Source of the DNA: Thoreauomyces humboldtii
Lineage: Eukaryota > Chytridiomycota > Chytridiomycetes > Spizellomycetales > Powellomycetaceae
Assembly: GCA_027596035.1 (NCBI GenBank)
Contig: JADGJA010000773.1
Location: forward strand, 1 to 10,906
DNA: 10,906 nucleotides
Reading direction: 5' to 3'
Every line of letters begins with the position of its first letter. The first letter of the stretch is position 1. The notes under the pieces were generated by a model, which had not been told where the DNA came from, ran no database searches, and saw nothing but the letters and a program-made list of their open reading frames with translations. The position numbers were made by a program, and so were the translations under genes. Below, piece by piece: positions 6,935-10,906 of the stretch.

Positions 6935-9849
6935 ATGGACTACCAGGAACCGGTTCCGATATCTACGGCCTCTGTAGCCGGCATGAGGAAGCGGCCGCCA
7001 CCTCTCGGCAGACATCATCATGGCTCCATTCTGGACATGGACCCAGCAGCGGGGATAAGCTCGTTGCTTTTGAACGAAGACAAAAGCAAGGCATTTGGAA
7101 AGAGTCCAGGAGGACCAAACTCAAGATATAGTGTGGGAGACATCTGAGATCTTGTGCGGTGCGGTGCAACACGGCATTCTTATTCCCTGCGTCCAGCTTC
7201 CGGTGTTGCCGACGACTCGACGGCAATGGATGATACCAGGAATCTTGCTGTTTCTTGCTCTCTTCACGCGCCTTTACAAGATTGCCTGGGCAAATATGGT
7301 TGTCTGGTGAGAGTCTTTGCGGTCAACGCCTTCCTGGCCTGAAAGCTGACCCGCCTTCCATTCGCCGGCGCTTGGCAGGGATGAAGCACACTTCGGGCAA
7401 GTCAGTTCACGACGAAAATCACCTGGAAGCAAGCGGCTAACGTCCTGCTCTCGCTTCGCAGAAAGTTTGCCGGTCACTATCTCAAACGGACGTTTTACTT
7501 CGACGTTCATCCTCCATTGGGGAAGATGATCAACGGGTTGGCCGGACTCATGAGCGGATATCATGGCACCTTCGAGTTTGAATCTGGATCGATTTATCCG
7601 AAGGATGTTCATTACTCGATCATGCGGATATCGAACGCTCTCTTCGGAGCGGGGCTGGTCCCCGTCGCATACTTTACTGGGCTACAACTCCATATGTCCA
7701 CAGCCGCCAGCGTATTCATGGCCGTCATGGTGCTCTTCGATGTAGCCCTCACCTGCATCTCGCGGTTCATTCTGCTCGATTCGATGCTACTGTTCTTCAC
7801 GGGCCTCAGCGTTTTCTGTGTCTGTCGATTCCGGAACATGCAGCAGCTGGCGCCATTTTCACCGGACTGGTGGATCTGGCTCTTCGCCACAGGTGTCTCA
7901 CTTGGAACGGTTTTGAGCGTGAAGTGGGTCGGTCTATTCGCCATCGCCCTTGTTGGCTTACACACGCTTCAGGAACTTTGGGATATGCTCGGGGACCTAA
8001 AAATGCCGACGCGGGTGTACGCGAATCACTGGATGGCGAGGATAGCTGCGCTGATTATCACTCCAGCCTGCGTTTACATCTTTACGTTTGCTATCCACTT
8101 CGCCATCCTCAACCGGACTGGACCCGGCGACGCGCAAATGAGCTCGTTGTTTCAAGCTGGCTTGAGGGGGAACGACTTTGATGCCAACCCGTTGGGTGCG
8201 TTGGTCACCTCAAAGGTTTTGCTGATACGCACTGCAGCTCATTATGTATTGTCCATGCAGAACTGGCGTATGGCTCGAAGGTTACGCTCAAAAACAACGG
8301 ACATGGGGGCGGGCTTCTGCACTCGCACGTTCAACGATATCCAGAGGGTTCTGAGCAGCAACAAGTGACTTGCTACCACCACAAGGACAGCAACAACCAG
8401 TGGATCATCACAAAGGCGTGGGGCAAAGAGGATGTCGAAAGCCCCGAAGGATTTGACTACGTCCAGGACGGGGACGTCCTGAGGCTCGGTGCGTAAGAAA
8501 CCTCGGGTCGTGTGTTATGCTGTGCACGCTGACATGAGTGTTATCTTTCCGATAGTTCACGCAACAACCGGCCGCAACCTTCATTCACATCCTGTTAAGG
8601 CACCGGTCTCACATCTTCAAAACGAGGTATCGTGTTACGGAAATGCTACCGTAGGCGATGGGAACGATCTCTGGAAGGTGGAACGAGTGGACGTACGTAA
8701 TTACGTGGGTTCCGGTTGGTCAGGCAGGCCGATTCTCACTATAAATCCCGTCATCCAGGACCTTTTCACGAAAGATACCAAACGAATAAGGTCCCTGACT
8801 ACGCGATTCCGTCTCCGCCATAATCTTTCGGGATGTCTACTCAGATCTCATGCAGTCACTCTGCCACAATGGGGCTTCAAGCAGGCCGAAGTTGTTTGCC
8901 AAAAAAAGGCAGACCCTTTGAATCGAAACCACATGTGGAATATCGAGCATCATATTCACGAGATGCGTAAGTCAACGTCGATCTGTGCTGATAGGGGCCC
9001 GATCCTTAGGCTTACGATACGCTTCTCATAGTCCCACCGGGTGGGCGAAATGCCCCACGTGCAAAGTTTTTCAAAAACTTTATTGATCTCAACGTGGCAA
9101 TGTGGACGTCCAACAACGCTCTGACGCCCGATCCAGACAAGGAGGACGCACTCACGTCTCAGCCGTGGCAGTGGCCATTTCTCCTCGTGGGGTTGCGAAT
9201 GTGCGGGTGGGGCGATGTGGCGATCAAGTACTGGCTGATCGGAAACCCAGTGGTTTGGTGGGGCAGCACGGGGAGTCTCGCCGTCTTTGCTTTGGTCCTA
9301 GGCGTCTACGCGTTCAGACATAAGCGGAAATATCGAGATTTTGAGGCACCTGGTAAGTCGAGATTGGCGACGGTTTCCCCAACAGTACTTTGATAGAACG
9401 GTAGTTTTATGTTCAGCATGGCTAATGTTTCGCAATGTGCGCCCTTTCTAGGATCATGGGACGACTTTGCCTTCGCAGGTCAGATCGGAGTGGTGGGATG
9501 GGCCCTCCACTACCTACCCTTTTGGGTCATGGGGCGAGTCACCTAGTAAGTCTTAGTCGAAAATTGCACGCGGGGGGACTTTCATCTCACTTTATCTTCT
9601 CGTCTTCTCATTGCCAGTCTCCATCACTATTTCCCGGCACTCTACTTTGCCATTCTCACTTTCGCGCTGGTGACCGATCACATCACATCAAAGCTCCCGC
9701 GATTCTTACACTTGGCCATCATCGGTGGTCTGTGCGTGATCGTTTTCATCAACTTCGTCTACTTCAAGGACTTTGCGTGGGGATTCAACACATCGGCAAA
9801 CGGGTACCGAAGTCGGAAATGGGTCCAGACTTGGAATTTGGTGGACTAA
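6935..9849 (+). CDS. PMT2: Dolichyl-phosphate-mannose--protein O-mannosyltransferase, PMT2 family
   Basis: Ten exons (6935..7132, 7197..7306, 7379..7396, 7462..8195, 8261..8488, 8556..8692, 8759..8966, 9032..9352, 9452..9545, 9618..9849) join in frame to 759 aa, a normal PMT2 length. The enzyme family sits in the ER membrane and moves mannose from dolichyl phosphate to Ser/Thr of secretory proteins; PMT2 members usually pair with PMT1 members. Seen: a hydrophilic N-terminus, the first membrane segment (WMIPGILLFLALFTRLYKI), the DE motif in WDEAHFGKF at about 103-111, DVHPPLGKM, ISRFILLDSMLLFF, three MIR repeats (LLHSH at 372-376, NLHSHP, CLLRSH), and the C-terminal membrane half with WQWP, GLRMCGWGD and [23 protein letters not shown]. 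The first intron (7133-7196, donor GTGGGA) is the least certain because the N-terminus is variable. The third exon/intron boundary has two solutions (see 7397-7461). It converges on a small membrane-protein gene. Confidence 0.94.
7397..7461 (+). other. Probable GC-AG intron in the PMT2-like gene
   Basis: Splicing with donor GCAAGT (7397) and acceptor cgCAG (ending 7461) gives DEAHFGKFAGHYLKR, the family's usual sequence. The alternative GT-AG choice, donor GTCAGT (7401) with acceptor aAAG (ending 7465), is the same 65 nt and stays in frame but gives Q in place of the conserved K. I prefer GC-AG because both its splice signals are stronger and it restores the lysine. Confidence 0.65.
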
Positions 9850-10089
9850 AGAGAGGACCATTTCCTCGGCCATGCCTTCTCGTATCATTTAAAGTTTCCG
9901 CATTCATATATTTATCTGCAGTTCCTATTGCCCTCTTGTGTTGCTCAGTTTTCCTCCTTCCCGAATGGCCCAAAATAAACGAAACGGGCGACTCTTTGTT
10001 AGAATTTAAATATCGGGAGAAAAAGGACTCAAATGTCTCCTGCAGTGACAGCGGCTATGCGAATCCCGAAGAACCCTCGCACGCACTTC
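9850..10089. other. Convergent intergenic region with candidate poly(A) signal
   Basis: These 240 bp between two facing stop codons include an AT-richer segment (about 9960-10015). AATAAA is at 9974-9979, about 125 nt after the PMT2 stop, and may guide 3' end formation. An open frame crosses the area in a different phase from PMT2, but it has no recognised domain. Confidence 0.5.
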
Positions 10090-10778
10090 TCACTGACGTT
10101 TGGCATTGACGGGGTAATTCGCCACCTTCTGCCGTCCGTCCCTGCCGATGCTCATGGCCCACTCGTAAAGGGCGACGGGGACGGTAGCGGCGACGACGCC
10201 GACGCAAGCCAGTCCGACCACATCCCTGGCAAATCCCAGCGTTCCCGCGAGACCGGCAAGGAAGTCGCTGCGGGACACGGTGAGGACCAGGAGAAAGACG
10301 AGGTTCTCGAGGGCATGGATCGCAGCGGCGACGAATGGCAGGAGGTTGAGGGCGGTGGGGAGCGAGAGGGCCGGAAAAACGGTCGATGTGGATTTGATGC
10401 CCAAGGCCGTCAGGCGGGATAGGGTGAATGCGTTGGCGATGATCAAGCTAGATGGCACCAGAGAGAAGGTGAGCAGGGTGTAGAGATCTGCATTCCCTCG
10501 TCAGCATTTTACCCAAAATTGGCGACCGCAAAAAGGACAAGAAGGAATCCTTTGAATCCAGCGCTTCCCGTACCGAGTGTCTTGTAAACATCGGCGGCAG
10601 CGTAACCAAAAGCGAAGGTGGATGGAGATTCGAGGGCGAAGTGGGGGGCGTTCGATGGGAGGATAAGGGAGGCGCCTCGTCGGACGACTGTAAGAGCTAG
10701 GAACTGAGCAATGCCTGACTGAAGCACGCCGGTCCAGGTGCCTTGCAATGAGAGGTTATGCGATAACTGGGCGGACAT
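10090..10778 (-). CDS. Small multi-pass membrane protein of unknown function
   Basis: Two exons (10778..10513, 10447..10090) join in frame to 207 aa through a 65-nt intron (donor GTAAAA, acceptor tctAG). I do not recognise the family. Hydrophobic stretches, likely membrane-spanning, lie roughly at residues 15-32, 75-98, 120-145 and 158-186. The N-terminus has an N-H-S/N-L-S type sequon (N8-L-S). The C-terminus is short, basic and hydrophilic (GRDGRQKVANYPVNAKRQ). The start was taken as the first ATG in the open frame (MSAQLSHNLSLQG). The 128 bp from there to the window edge shows no convincing further exon, but an upstream exon cannot be excluded. It converges on the PMT2-like gene; that does not by itself tell its job. 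Confidence 0.68.
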
Positions 10779-10906
10779 AGTTCCTTGCGAGTTTGGTGAT
10801 TGCTGCTCGATGAGTGTATGGTCGAACCAGGATCTCGAGGACCAAAGCACAACGGGCGGTCGAGCCGCTATGAACTCGCACAGCCACTTGCGAACGGCCG
10901 ATGTCC

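Noticed and set aside
7517..8368. A stand-alone or truncated PMT fragment ending at 8368, suggesting a pseudogene.
   Set aside because: The end results from reading into the intron 8196-8260. Splicing restores the MIR region in frame, and all ten exons fit.
9435..10109. Long plus-strand open frame overlapping the end of the PMT2-like gene and running past it, with a hydrophobic stretch.
   Set aside because: It is out of phase with the PMT2 exons, crosses the 9546-9617 intron, and has no recognisable domain. The spliced PMT2 ends cleanly at 9849.

Overview
This window is nuclear DNA from a fungus, most likely a basidiomycete. The coding regions are cut by many short introns (mostly 57-107 nt) with ordinary fungal splice signals. 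The proteins are core eukaryotic families, intergenic gaps are short, and CT-rich tracts precede some genes. Nothing bacterial, viral or transposon-like was seen. I rebuilt six genes by splicing by eye. Four of them give complete, in-frame products of family-typical length. Basidiomycota is inferred from intron density and protein style; I could not run a phylogeny.

Layout. (1) 1-206, minus: the first 15 codons and start of the first intron of a gene resembling V-ATPase subunit E (VMA4); the rest lies outside. (2) 673-1712, minus: complete PCNA, 4 exons, 259 aa. (3) 2038-3527, plus: complete XRCC4/Lif1-like NHEJ factor, 6 exons, 371 aa, head-to-head with PCNA across 325 bp. (4) 3750-6124, minus: complete secreted A1 aspartic protease, 11 exons, 558 aa, with an unusually long propeptide holding a duplicated acidic peptide between dibasic sites. 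(5) 6935-9849, plus: PMT2-family protein O-mannosyltransferase, 10 exons, 759 aa. (6) 10090-10778, minus: small hydrophobic membrane protein of unknown function, 2 exons, 207 aa.

How the genes relate. PCNA and the XRCC4-like gene are both DNA-maintenance genes (replication clamp; end-joining scaffold) and share one intergenic promoter region, which carries a short array of TCCGGAC motifs. The protease and the O-mannosyltransferase both concern the secretory pathway and share an 810-bp divergent region with GATA-type sites, a G-rich tract and a perfect 18-bp inverted repeat. XRCC4/protease and PMT2/membrane-protein are convergent pairs with 222 and 240 bp between their stop codons.

Most noteworthy are the duplicated propeptide module in the protease, a probable GC-AG intron beside the catalytic DE motif of the mannosyltransferase, the inverted repeat in the second divergent promoter, and the PCNA/XRCC4 promoter array. 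No wholly new multi-gene system is visible.
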